Part shown: positions 33,401 to 42,034 of the stretch, in pieces
Layout of the letters: every line of letters begins with the position of its first letter
How positions within the stretch are numbered: position 1 is the stretch's first letter
Assembly (NCBI GenBank): GCA_046565505.1
Contig: JBKHYJ010000035.1
Location: forward strand, 1-64,000
Reading direction: 5' to 3'
DNA length: 64,000 nucleotides
Source of the DNA: JBKHYJ01 sp046565505
Lineage (GTDB): Bacteria; Acidobacteriota; Blastocatellia; UBA7656
Program-made: the position numbers and the translations under genes
Notes under the pieces: generated by a model
Database searches by the model: none
The model's input: only the letters and a program-made list of their open reading frames with translations
Told to the model about the DNA's origin: nothing

Positions 33401-33695
33401 TACATCCTCCGCCCGGAGGCGAGCCCAAAGCTCAACTTTTACAGGGCAACCACTATTCCATAATCGGCCGGAGGCCAAGTGCTGAAATATCTCGATTTAT
33501 CGGTCCGACTCAAAATCGAGGGGCCCCGTAAACGCACCCTTTCAGTTTTCAAGCGCACGTTTTAGTGCATTCTTGGGATGCAAAGGATTGCGGCTACGTT
33601 GTAGTTTATTCTGAATTAGTTGGAAGGAAAGGCGGATTAACAGCACGGCAAAATGGACAGGCCAGGGACAGGGCCCGCCGGGGCTCCTGTTTTTA
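33401..33695. other. Intergenic region between HU and the small exported genes
   Basis: No gene is seen in these 295 bases. On the minus strand the HU gene is upstream and the small exported pair downstream. A weak promoter-like pair (TTGAGT, 18 bases, TATTTC) lies near 33490-33520 on the minus strand. The only strong signal is the plus-strand terminator at 33668-33694. Confidence 0.4.
33668..33694 (+). terminator. Orphan intrinsic terminator on the plus strand
   Basis: ACAGG-GCCC (33668-33676) pairs with GGGC-T-CCTGT (33681-33690), loop GCCG, followed by TTTT. It ends no recognised plus-strand gene. On the minus strand the same hairpin follows the HU stop codon directly but without a T-run. 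It may terminate an antisense or small RNA, or simply serve HU as an mRNA-end hairpin. Confidence 0.5.
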
Positions 33696-33980
33696 TCACC
33701 TCTTCTTCTTGTTCACGGCCTCTTTCAACTGCTTTCCGGCGCTGAACCGGACCGCCTTTGTGGCAGGTATCTTGATTCCTTCACTGGTGTGGGGATTGTG
33801 ACCTCGCCTGGCCCTCCTGTGAGATACCGCGAACGTGCCGAACCCGACGAGCGTGACCTTCGTGTTCTTTCGCAAGCTGTCGGTTATAGCCTCCTTCACC
33901 GCATTGATCGCGCGCTCTGCCTCGGCCTTGCTGATAGAAGCCTTGCTTGCCACCTTCTCGATCAAGTCTCCCTGATTCAT
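33696..33980 (-). CDS. HU family nucleoid DNA-binding protein
   Basis: A 94-residue HU/IHF-type histone-like protein (MNQGDLIEKVASKASISKAEAERAI in outline; GFGTFAVSHRRARRGHNPHT; AVRFSAGKQLKEAVNKKK). The beta-arm with the conserved RxGxNP-like motif (RRGHNP) inserts into the DNA minor groove. It binds and bends DNA as a dimer. The ATG at 33980 has AGGAGG six bases upstream; longer in-frame starts are not needed. Single-gene unit. Confidence 0.95.
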   Translation of the reverse strand: MNQGDLIEKVASKASISKAEAERAINAVKEAITDSLRKNTKVTLVGFGTFAVSHRRARRGHNPHTSEGIKIPATKAVRFSAGKQLKEAVNKKKR

Positions 33981-34159
33981 CCCGCCTCCTAAATATCGTA
34001 GGTCGATGGAGCAGCCTGCCCAACATATGGTAGCGGCGTCGGCGCGTTTATAGCATTTGAGCAAAGGCGTGTCAACATGTTTCTTCGCCGCCCAAACCCT
34101 GAAACTGGTTCTGGGAGCCCCATTCAAGGCACCGGGAGTGTTACCGCAGGCGGGGAATG

Positions 34160-35155
34160 TCAGCTTACGCGGAGGATCACCTTCATGGTCTCAGGGGTGG
34201 CGGCCATCTCAAAAGCGGCCAGGCCATCTTCTAATGGCAATTCGGCGGATATGAGACGGCGCAGGTCCGCGGGGTCGTCCGCCATGAAATCTATGGCCGG
34301 GCGGAATCGCCCGCACCGGGACCCGATGATCTTTATTTCGTTCACCACCACTTGTGACATATCGAGCGGGGTCGGACTTTGGTGCGTGGATTTCAGGACG
34401 ATCATCCCCGCGGGCTTCACCAGATTCAACGCGAGAGACAAACCTGAAGCTACGCCGCTCGCCTCGACGACGGCATCGAAACTATGTGACTGCCCGCTGC
34501 TGAAAGCCCTTTCGTCTGATACGGCAATTTCTTTTCCCGCGGGACCGACCAGGAAGCGGCGCGCGCCTGCGCCGCTCATCAAGCGGAGTTTTTCCTCATG
34601 CTTCCCAAAGACAGACAGCCTGCATCCGGTCCGGGCCAGCACGAGGGATATCAGTTGAGCGAGTTTTCCGTCACCTACGATGGCGACCTCGGACGAAGGG
34701 GTGATGGCGACCTGTTCGAGGATGTTGAACGCGGCGGCCAGCGGCTCGACGAACACAGCTATCTCGTCCGGTATCGGGTCAGGGACTTCGAGCAGGTTCC
34801 TTGCCGGGAGTGAGAGAAACTCTGCAAACGCTCCCTGGCGTCCCTTAATGCCTAGCACGGTCCTCGCGGGACAGTGCCGGGAGTCACCCCTTGCGCATAG
34901 ATCGCAAACGCCGCACCCTGCGTTAATCTCTCCTACGACTCTTTTACCGACCTGCGAGGGGTCCGGCGACTCTACGACCCGGCCCACGAATTCATGCCCC
35001 GGGATCCCACGGAATCCAGCATACCCTTTAACAATCTCCAGGTCAGTATTACATATCCCCGCGCAGATGACTTTCACGAGAGCTTCGCCCTCACGCCTGG
35101 GAACAGGCTCGTCCGTTACGTAACTGAGATTGTCATCCAGCCTGAGCGCCTTCAC
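34160..35155 (-). CDS. Zinc-dependent medium-chain dehydrogenase (alcohol dehydrogenase type)
   Basis: A 331-residue MDR enzyme. The N-terminal catalytic domain has zinc ligands in AGICNTDLE (Cys), GIPGHEFVG (His) and VEPLAA (Glu), and a structural zinc loop CGVCDLCARGDSRHC. The nucleotide-binding part has VGDGKLAQLI in place of the usual GxGxxG. It would oxidise or reduce an alcohol/aldehyde or polyol with NAD(P). The start is GTG (35155) with GAGG seven bases upstream. It lies 14 bases after the sialidase-like gene on the same strand, so they are probably cotranscribed. Substrate not predictable. Confidence 0.85.
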   Translation of the reverse strand: MKALRLDDNLSYVTDEPVPRREGEALVKVICAGICNTDLEIVKGYAGFRGIPGHEFVGRVVESPDPSQVGKRVVGEINAGCGVCDLCARGDSRHCPARTVLGIKGRQGAFAEFLSLPARNLLEVPDPIPDEIAVFVEPLAAAFNILEQVAITPSSEVAIVGDGKLAQLISLVLARTGCRLSVFGKHEEKLRLMSGAGARRFLVGPAGKEIAVSDERAFSSGQSHSFDAVVEASGVASGLSLALNLVKPAGMIVLKSTHQSPTPLDMSQVVVNEIKIIGSRCGRFRPAIDFMADDPADLRRLISAELPLEDGLAAFEMAATPETMKVILRVS

Positions 35156-35169
35156 AAACGTGCCTCGGG

Positions 35170-37314
35170 CTAGCGCGTAAAGACAAACTGATTCGAGACT
35201 TGGCCGCTGCCCGCGGGGCTTTCGACCGTAATCACCAGAGTTCGCCTGCGTTTCACAAGCTTCTTCAGCTTCCGCTTTGTCGCATAGACCGCAGTGATCG
35301 TCCCATCGTCCTGCCGCTCGCCCGTGGGGATAATTGTGGTCATAGGATTAGGTTCGCCGTCCCTGCTGACGGTTACCGCCATATCTCCTTCTTTGAAACC
35401 GGCACCCGTTATCCTCAAAGCATCACTGCCATCGGGCGCGGCCGTGTACTCGATGCCGGTGATGACGGGTTTGCCGACGCTCAGCTTCAGCAGGCCGCCT
35501 CCACCCTTCCCGCCCACTTCGATGAAATACTGGACCCCCGCCCTGGCCGCGAACGTGACCAGCGAGCGATTCGACGCGCCATTGCCAAAATTGTCGTTAC
35601 ATGCGACGGGCGTGAGCGAACCGCAAGCGCCCGTGTGGACGCTCACCACGGTGTCATAGTCGCTCTGTGTCGCGTCGATGCCGTAGACTGTATTGACAGC
35701 CGGCGTGAATGAGTACCACACGGTGTTAGAGTCGCGACTCCCCGAACAAGACGTAGGGTCATCGGGGGATGAAGTCGCCGCCCTCGTATCCACGCTTTCC
35801 TGGAAAGGCACTGCGTTAATGGCGTGCGCGCCTGCGCAGGCGTCGCCCGGCGCGCCGGCGGGAGGCCCGCCTGCCGAATCGAAAGCTACCTGCCCATAAT
35901 AAATCTCTTGCTTATGCTCGTTGCGCGTGTCGGTCCAAAGCATATGGGCCTTTCCCCGGGCGGCTGCTAGAGCGATATAGTCACCGATGCCTATCGGGTT
36001 GGCGTTTGAACCGGACACTTCGGCCTGTATGGTAGGGTTTGATCCCGCCGAACTCACCCTGTCATTCTCGTCAAAGCTCACGCCCCCATTCGTCGAGCGC
36101 GCGAGGTAGAGATTGATGAGCGGCCCGCCGGGGTCGTCCCTCTGGTCATAGAAGGCGACTTCGACATTCCCGTTGGACGAATCAACGCTGACCCACGGGA
36201 AGAATTGATGCGCCCCGGTCGCGTCATTATTCACCCTGATGGGCTGGCTGACGTCGGGCCGCCCGCCATTGGGGGGCGTCAGCCTTTTGAGAAATATGTC
36301 AGAGTCCGCGCCATTCCTACTCTCTGTCCACACGACGTAAATAGTCCCGCGATTCGGGCCGTTGCTGCGGTCCACGTCCATGACCGGAAAGCTATTCATC
36401 CTCGGCACATACCTGATAACCAGCCCCGGCGTGTTGCCTTCCGCCACCGCCCCCACATAGTCATGCATTCTGAAATCTTTCCCGGGCGCCACGTCGCTCG
36501 GCAAGAAAGTGTTCCCGCCATCTGTGGATGCGTTGAACAGGATCACACGCGGGTTACCTATGCCTTCCCATGCGGCATAAAGCTCGCCGTTAGGCCCCGT
36601 GGTGATAGATGGGCCGCGCATGTCGCCGCTGTGGCTGATGGTGTTCGGCTCTGAAAAGCCGGCGTCGCCTGGCCTGCGGTGCGACGTAAGGACGACCGTG
36701 CGATCAGGTTCGGTGCTGGTCCAGATGGCGTAGATCGTATTCTTGAACGGGCTCGTCGGCGACGTGTCAACGGTGATGTAGCATTTGTCCGCCTGTTTCG
36801 CGGCGGACGGATGGCCTATATCGACGACGACAGGCGTCGGGTCATTGAATGTGCGGCCGCCATCCGTAGACTTGAAGACGTAAACGCCCGAATCAAAGCT
36901 ACCATTATCCAGCATCAGCGCGCACAGGTAGAAATTCCCATCCAGGTCTGATACGACGGACGGGTCGGACGCCCTCCCCCACACCCTTTGGGGCGTTTCC
37001 AAGCTCAGCACGCCGTCGCCCCAGGTCCGCCCCCCATCCGAAGAGTAGTAGTACGCCACTCGGGTGTTGCCCCTCGGGCCGGTCCCGCCACCGTCAACAA
37101 GCTTTGATGCGCCGACGATTATCTGATCGTTCTTCGTGCTGACGGCTAAAGAAGTCTCGTTGCGGGGGTCGAGCCCGCTCGTAATCACGGGCTTGTCGGT
37201 AGTGGTCGCAGGCCCATCCAATTTTGCCGCAACGCGCCGCGCATCGGTCGGCGCGATGCCCGTGAGCAAGCAACATGAAAGCAGTATTATAAGTGCGGTC
37301 GTCCCGGCTGACAT
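35170..37314 (-). CDS. Exported sialidase-like (BNR repeat) protein with TIG-like C-terminus
   Basis: A 714-residue exported protein. A signal peptide (about 5-25, LIILLSCCLLTG) is followed by a beta-propeller with BNR/Asp-box motifs (SSDGGRTWGD; STDGGRTFND; STDGGNTFLPS; STNGGVSFDEN) over residues 45-500. A PPC-like domain follows (about 510-620, AHAINAVPFQESVDTRAATSSPDDPTS in outline) and a TIG-like domain ends the chain. The Asp-boxes are structural; the Arg triad and nucleophile of real sialidases could not be confirmed, so a glycosidase function is not claimed. The ATG at 37314 is chosen because it starts the signal peptide; a start at 37356 is possible. Confidence 0.82.
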   Translation of the reverse strand: MSAGTTALIILLSCCLLTGIAPTDARRVAAKLDGPATTTDKPVITSGLDPRNETSLAVSTKNDQIIVGASKLVDGGGTGPRGNTRVAYYYSSDGGRTWGDGVLSLETPQRVWGRASDPSVVSDLDGNFYLCALMLDNGSFDSGVYVFKSTDGGRTFNDPTPVVVDIGHPSAAKQADKCYITVDTSPTSPFKNTIYAIWTSTEPDRTVVLTSHRRPGDAGFSEPNTISHSGDMRGPSITTGPNGELYAAWEGIGNPRVILFNASTDGGNTFLPSDVAPGKDFRMHDYVGAVAEGNTPGLVIRYVPRMNSFPVMDVDRSNGPNRGTIYVVWTESRNGADSDIFLKRLTPPNGGRPDVSQPIRVNNDATGAHQFFPWVSVDSSNGNVEVAFYDQRDDPGGPLINLYLARSTNGGVSFDENDRVSSAGSNPTIQAEVSGSNANPIGIGDYIALAAARGKAHMLWTDTRNEHKQEIYYGQVAFDSAGGPPAGAPGDACAGAHAINAVPFQESVDTRAATSSPDDPTSCSGSRDSNTVWYSFTPAVNTVYGIDATQSDYDTVVSVHTGACGSLTPVACNDNFGNGASNRSLVTFAARAGVQYFIEVGGKGGGGLLKLSVGKPVITGIEYTAAPDGSDALRITGAGFKEGDMAVTVSRDGEPNPMTTIIPTGERQDDGTITAVYATKRKLKKLVKRRRTLVITVESPAGSGQVSNQFVFTR

Positions 37315-37476
37315 TTTCTTTTCCAAACCCTTATTCCCCTCTTGGCCTGTGAACATGTGAGCGCAAAATTCTTTCACACCTACGGGGCGTTCGCAAGTTG
37401 GTCTCGCCCGCACAACTTTCCAAAGAAAAACCGCGCGGTTATACTCACTTCTCGACCATCTACCCGGAGAACTTCT

Positions 37477-38889
37477 TTGGAAAGAAAGCACTATCATTTA
37501 ATAGGCATATGCGGGACGGCGATGGCGTCGCTCGCAGGCATGCTCAGCGGGCAGGGCCACAAGGTGACGGGCTCGGACGAAAACGTTTACCCGCCGATGT
37601 CGCTTGAGCTTGAGAGGCTCAAGATTGCCGTCCGCGAAGGCTATTCGCCCGAAAACCTCGCCGACCGGCCCGACGTAATCGTCATAGGCAACGCCATAAC
37701 GCGCGGCAACCCCGAGCTTGAATATGCGTTAAACGAGAAGCTGTTTTACACGTCTATGGCGGCCGTCGTCAAAGAGAACTTCATCCGGGGGCATCATTCG
37801 ATAGTCGTGGCGGGGACGCACGGCAAGACGACGACCACTTCCTTGATGGCATGGGCGATGGAACGCGCCGGCGCGAACCCGTCATTTCTTATCGGCGGCG
37901 TGGCAGAGAACTTCAACTCCTCCTTCCGCGTCACAGGCGGCCACTACTTCGTAATCGAGGGCGATGAGTACGACACGGCTTATTTCGACAAGGGGCCGAA
38001 GTTCATGCACTACCTCCCTGACACCGTCATCCTCAACAACGTCGAGTTCGACCACGCGGACATCTACCGCGATCTGGAGGCGGTGAGGTTTGCCTTCAGC
38101 CGTTTGATAAACCTCATCCCCGGCCGGGGCAGCTTGATTGCTGGTTGGGACTCTCCGGTGGTCAGAGAGCTTGCGCCGCGCGCGTTCTGCCCTGTCGAAT
38201 ATTTCGGCGCGGGGGAGGGGCCCGGATGGCGCGCGACCGATATAGATTTCGCCGGCGACGCGACCCGATTCACAGCTATTGTCGGGGGGCAGGAATTTGC
38301 ACGCTACCGGACTCCGCTCGCGGGCCTCTTTAATGTGCGGAACTGCCTGGCCGTGATTGCCGCATGCGAGCGCCTCGGCTTGGACCGTGGGGCGGTCGCG
38401 GAGGCGATACGCGAATTCAAAAGCGTCAAGCGCCGCATGCAAGTGCGCGGGCAAGTCCGCGGCGTCACGGTCATAGACGACTTCGCGCACCACCCCACGG
38501 CGGTTCAGGAGACTCTCGTGGCGGCTCGCGCAAAATACCCAGGCCATCGAATCGTCGCCGTCTTCGAGCCCCGCTCATACACGGCGCAGATCAAGTCTTT
38601 TCAAAAGTCGTTTGAAGAAGGGCTAGGCCAGGCGGACTCAATCATCATAGCCGGACTGTTCCACCCGGAGCGGTACACGGCGGATACGGCAATCTCCCCT
38701 GCTCAGATGGTCGAGTGCCTCCGCCAGCGCGGGCGCGAAGCGGAGTATATTCCCTCGGCGGCCGACATAGTCGCACACCTCGCCCCGCGCCTGAGAGAGA
38801 ACGATGTCGTCGTCGTTATGTCGAATGGGTCTTTCGGGGGCATTCACGACAAGCTGTTGAAGGCCCTCGGGGAGGACGCGACGCGGTGA
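37477..38889 (+). CDS. mpl: UDP-N-acetylmuramate:L-alanyl-gamma-D-glutamyl-meso-diaminopimelate ligase
   Basis: A 470-residue Mur-type ligase that joins recycled murein tripeptide to UDP-MurNAc. The opening HLIGICGTAMASLAGML and GSDENVYPPMS are typical of Mpl rather than MurC. The ATP loop is GTHGKTTTTS (113-122); EGDEYDTAYFD and the C-terminal DDFAHHPTAVQE and EPRSYT motifs match the Mur C-domain. Length fits the family (about 450-470). The start is TTG at 37477 with GGAG seven bases upstream; the 45 upstream in-frame codons do not resemble Mpl. Its presence implies DAP-containing peptidoglycan and recycling in a Gram-negative cell. Confidence 0.92.
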   Translation: MERKHYHLIGICGTAMASLAGMLSGQGHKVTGSDENVYPPMSLELERLKIAVREGYSPENLADRPDVIVIGNAITRGNPELEYALNEKLFYTSMAAVVKENFIRGHHSIVVAGTHGKTTTTSLMAWAMERAGANPSFLIGGVAENFNSSFRVTGGHYFVIEGDEYDTAYFDKGPKFMHYLPDTVILNNVEFDHADIYRDLEAVRFAFSRLINLIPGRGSLIAGWDSPVVRELAPRAFCPVEYFGAGEGPGWRATDIDFAGDATRFTAIVGGQEFARYRTPLAGLFNVRNCLAVIAACERLGLDRGAVAEAIREFKSVKRRMQVRGQVRGVTVIDDFAHHPTAVQETLVAARAKYPGHRIVAVFEPRSYTAQIKSFQKSFEEGLGQADSIIIAGLFHPERYTADTAISPAQMVECLRQRGREAEYIPSAADIVAHLAPRLRENDVVVVMSNGSFGGIHDKLLKALGEDATR

Positions 38890-38925
38890 AGCCGCCGCCA
38901 AATCAGGCACAGGCCACGGCCGGGC

Positions 38926-39354
38926 CTAGTCGCTCGTGCCGGGCGTGTCCGTAATCACCGTCAACCTGCCTTTAGGCTCGATGCGGCCATGCAGGACGTT
39001 CTTGAGCCGCTTGGGGATGAAGTAATTTGCGATGTTCGCAAGGTTCGTGACAAGGTCTTTGACGTCACGCTCGCCCTTCCAATGGTCCAAAACCACGTTG
39101 CGGTCCGCGCGGTTGAGCAGCCTCAGAATCGCTATCGCTACCAGGTATGAATCATCCACCTGCCCTATGAATGGGATGAAGTCCGGGATGATGTCTATCG
39201 GCACGATCACATACATGATGATCCCGGCGAGTATCGCCTTATCGGCCTGGGACACGCGCGGGTCACGAAGCAGGTCATACAGCAGCTTCATCAGGTTGGG
39301 AATGAACAGCAGCATCTCGCGCATCTTCTTTTTCTTCTCGCGTCGTTCTGACAT
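38926..39354 (-). CDS. DUF1232 (YkvA-like) membrane-associated protein
   Basis: A 142-residue protein with the DUF1232 core (LLYDLLRDPRVSQADKAILAGIIMYVIVPIDIIPDFIPFIGQVDD), which contains a short hydrophobic segment and the family motif PxDxIPDxxPxxGxxDD. The function of this family is not known. The N-terminus is very basic (SERREKKKKMRE). GGAGGCGCGG precedes the ATG at 39354. Convergent with mpl. Confidence 0.88.
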   Translation of the reverse strand: MSERREKKKKMREMLLFIPNLMKLLYDLLRDPRVSQADKAILAGIIMYVIVPIDIIPDFIPFIGQVDDSYLVAIAILRLLNRADRNVVLDHWKGERDVKDLVTNLANIANYFIPKRLKNVLHGRIEPKGRLTVITDTPGTSD

Positions 39355-39532
39355 CCGCGCCTCCGAAGGACAGTAGAATTTGACTCGTATTTTAGAAATC
39401 AGGTCCCGGTCAGTCAATTGGATTTAGAGGGCAGAGGGGTAGATTCTCAGAAAATTATGAGCATAGCAATTCGGAGGGCGGCTGGCGGGGTGCCGGCGGC
39501 GGTATTATGAATACCGCCGCCGGCCATAGGCG

Positions 39533-40300
39533 CTACAGTTCGCAATTTTCAAAGCTTGTGACGGTGGTCTCGACCACGCGCGAGCGCGACTCGCTTTGCG
39601 CGGCCGCCGAATCCTTGCCGCCCGTCAGGGCTGTCCGCAAGTCGCAGGCGGTCAGTTTAGGAACGACGGGCGCGCCGGGCTTCACTCTAACGAAGACCCT
39701 CACATCTTTATTGGCGGGAATACTCTTAAACATCTTGACGAAATCGAGCCTCACCCCGGCGAGGGGCTTATCCAGCCCTTTCAACCGTTCGAGGTGCGCG
39801 GACACCTCCCGCTGCGCGGCCTCAGCGGCTTTCAACGCCTCGGCATGCCGCTCGATCCTCACCTGTATCTCCCTGTAGTATGAATCAGCGCCCGCGCGCT
39901 TAACCGAACGAGCCGCGCGTGGCATGGCCTTAGGCGCCCTGGGTCCCGGCGCGCCCGCATTGATGTCCTCTACTTCGATGGCAGAGAACCGCGGCATGTA
40001 CATCTCGGCGGGCCCATCTTGATCGAGCCTCGCGAGCAAAGGGTTTCCCTCAGTCGCCGCGGCGGGGGCCTCATCTGAGTCGAGACTGCTGATCGCCAAT
40101 AATTCCGCCGAAGTCGCGGGCTGGTGCCCACCCCCATAGCTGCCGGCGACCTGGTTCCAGACATCGACGACCGCTGACAGGCTGGGGTTCAGGCTGACCG
40201 TGAACCCGACAGCCTTCAACGAGAATGGCATGATGGCAAGGCTTAATACGAAGAAAGCCCCGGCTAAAGGCGCGCTTGTTGTTTTGTTTATCTTTTGCAT
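39533..40300 (-). CDS. Exported protein of unknown function
   Basis: A 255-residue exported protein with a signal peptide (about 1-30, hydrophobic 12-28). The middle is Ala/Pro/Asp-rich and probably unfolded (about 65-130); a helical stretch with coiled-coil character follows (about 140-172, IERHAEALKAAEAAQREVSAHLERL), then a beta-rich region (PLAGVRLDFVKMFKSIPANKDVRVFVRVKPG). I do not recognise a family. GGGGGCAGAG precedes the ATG. Stands alone on the minus strand. Confidence 0.65.
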   Translation of the reverse strand: MQKINKTTSAPLAGAFFVLSLAIMPFSLKAVGFTVSLNPSLSAVVDVWNQVAGSYGGGHQPATSAELLAISSLDSDEAPAAATEGNPLLARLDQDGPAEMYMPRFSAIEVEDINAGAPGPRAPKAMPRAARSVKRAGADSYYREIQVRIERHAEALKAAEAAQREVSAHLERLKGLDKPLAGVRLDFVKMFKSIPANKDVRVFVRVKPGAPVVPKLTACDLRTALTGGKDSAAAQSESRSRVVETTVTSFENCEL

Positions 40301-40607
40301 CTCTGCCCCCGAACCTTGCGCTTGTAACGACCAAAAATCCCTCGATGCCCTTTAAACGGTGCACATTAATCAAAGTTCAATTTTTATGCCTTCAGGTTTT
40401 GCGACCCCCGCAGGGCGCGTTCACCGGGTAAGTGTCACGGGGCGCCGAAAAGTTGCAGGAATTCTTCACGCCCCTCGAAATCAAATGCCACCCGTCAGGC
40501 GCAGACAACAATAGCGCAACTTTTACGCTGCGCTATCACGGCCATGTAAAATGGGTGTAAAAAGTTGTAAACGCACCGGCCGCCCCGACCTCCGGGCGTT
40601 AATGTGG
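40301..40607. other. Intergenic region downstream of ruvB
   Basis: About 300 bases without a gene. Three copies of an AAAGTTG(C/T)A-like word occur: AAAAGTTGC (40448-40456), inverted GCAACTTTT (40516-40524) and AAAAAGTTGTAA (40559-40570). On the minus strand a hairpin AACGC-CCGG / CCGG-GCGTT (40570-40600) follows the ruvB stop with a T5 seven bases later, a weak terminator candidate. Confidence 0.4.
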
Positions 40608-41672
40608 CTAGTCTTGCGACTCCGGGGCGGCCGGGTCAAAGAGGCGGCCCTGATTTATTTGGCGCCCCCCGGGGCTGTAAGCAAATCCGAAGTGCTCGTA
40701 GGCTAAGCGGGTCGCGGTGCGCCCGCGAGGCGTCCGGTTGAGGAACCCTGTCTGGATCAAGTAAGGCTCGTAGATTTCCTCTATGGCATCTTTCTCTTCG
40801 CTGATCGAGGCCGACAGGGTGCCGAGGCCGACAGGGCCGCCGTCGAATTTGTCTATTATCGTAAGCAGCAGCTTGCGGTCAATCTCGTCGAGCCCGTATA
40901 TGTCCACCTCCATACGGTTGAGCGCGTCGGCCGCTACCTCGTCCGTCACGCGGCCATCATACAGAACTTCCGCGATGTCGCGCACGCGGCGCAGAAGGCG
41001 ATTAACTATGCGCGGTGTGCCTCGCGAGCGCTTCGCTATCTCGCGCGCGCCGCTCTCTTCGACCGCGACGCCCAGAATCTCCGCCGAGCGGTGAACGATC
41101 ACCTCAAGGTCTTTCACGGGGTAGAAGTCCAGGTGCAACGGGATGCCGAAGCGGCCCCTCAGTGGCGCGCTTATGAGGCCGGCGCGCGTTGTTGCCCCGA
41201 CCAGCGTGAACTTTGGAAGCTCAAGCTTGATCGACCGCGCGGAAGGCCCCTGCCCTATGATGATGTCGAGCTGATAATCTTCCATCGCGGGATACAAGAC
41301 TTCTTCGATCGCGGGGTTAAGCCTGTGTATCTCATCTATGAACAAGACGTCGCCTTCGGAAAGGTTAGTGAGCAGCGCCGCGAGGTCGCCCGCCTTCTCT
41401 ATGACAGGCCCGGCCGTCGATTTGATGTCGCTCCCCATCTCGTTGGCGACTATGTGCGCGAGGGTAGTTTTGCCCAGCCCGGGCGGCCCGTAAAGCAGCA
41501 CGTGGTCTAACGCCTGGCCGCGCTTGCGGGCGGCCTGAATGAATATGGACAGGTTCTCCTTCGCCTTCTGCTGGCCGATGTACTCCCGCAGCCATTTAGG
41601 CCTCAGGCTAAGCTCAAATTCCTGCTCTTCATCCCCATCGGCGCTTGCCGATATGACTCTGTTTTCTGACAT
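40608..41672 (-). CDS. ruvB: Holliday junction branch migration helicase RuvB
   Basis: A 354-residue AAA+ motor that drives branch migration with RuvA. Walker A GPPGLGKTTLA, Walker B LFIDEIHRL, sensor 1 GATTRAG, arginine finger in RGRFGI, and the C-terminal winged-helix domain (YLIQTGFLNRTPRGR) that binds DNA. The ATG at 41672 has GGAG six bases upstream; a TTG four codons earlier is possible. ruvA and ruvC are not adjacent. Confidence 0.97.
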   Translation of the reverse strand: MSENRVISASADGDEEQEFELSLRPKWLREYIGQQKAKENLSIFIQAARKRGQALDHVLLYGPPGLGKTTLAHIVANEMGSDIKSTAGPVIEKAGDLAALLTNLSEGDVLFIDEIHRLNPAIEEVLYPAMEDYQLDIIIGQGPSARSIKLELPKFTLVGATTRAGLISAPLRGRFGIPLHLDFYPVKDLEVIVHRSAEILGVAVEESGAREIAKRSRGTPRIVNRLLRRVRDIAEVLYDGRVTDEVAADALNRMEVDIYGLDEIDRKLLLTIIDKFDGGPVGLGTLSASISEEKDAIEEIYEPYLIQTGFLNRTPRGRTATRLAYEHFGFAYSPGGRQINQGRLFDPAAPESQD

Positions 41673-42034
41673 GGAAAACTCCAAAAGTAGTAGTACGGGG
41701 TTTCTAACTATGAGTTTACCATGACTGGCGGCCCGCGCCCAAAGCGTTCATAAATGCCGCGCGCGGCGTGTATAATAGCGCCCCCCACGGCCAGTCGCGG
41801 GCTCAGGTTTATTCCCGCGGCATTCGGCCTGGACTTGATGCTTACCTTTCGACGCCACAACAGGCCGCGCGTAGATGCGACGGCGGGGGCGGTCGTCGTT
41901 CGCGATCTAACCTCATTGTCGCGGAGTCCCGCGAAATGTATATTATCTAATCGAGCTTTCATGCAGGGTGCGGGAAGGCAGCGCGCAATGGCCTGCTATT
42001 TTCTGGATAGCCCCGGCCGCGTCTGGTTGTTCAT
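41673..42034. other. Divergent intergenic region between ruvB and sbcD
   Basis: No gene is recognised in these 360 bases. Two plus-strand promoter candidates are visible: TTCATA, 18 bases, TATAAT (41747-41776), and TTGTCG, 17 bases, TATATT (41916-41944). Short frames lack ribosome binding sites. Confidence 0.45.
41916..41944 (+). promoter_or_regulatory. Possible sbcD promoter
   Basis: TTGTCG (41916-41921), 17 bases, TATATT (41939-41944). Transcription would start near 41951, about 84 bases before the sbcD ATG. A second candidate with a perfect TATAAT lies at 41771-41776. Confidence 0.4.

Noticed and set aside
33565..33801. Plus-strand frame before and across the HU gene end
   Set aside because: It runs through the orphan terminator and into antisense of HU, with no ribosome binding site.
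39590..39605. CGCAAAGCGAG word on the minus strand
   Set aside because: It lies inside the coding part of an exported protein and has no flanking stems of a riboswitch.
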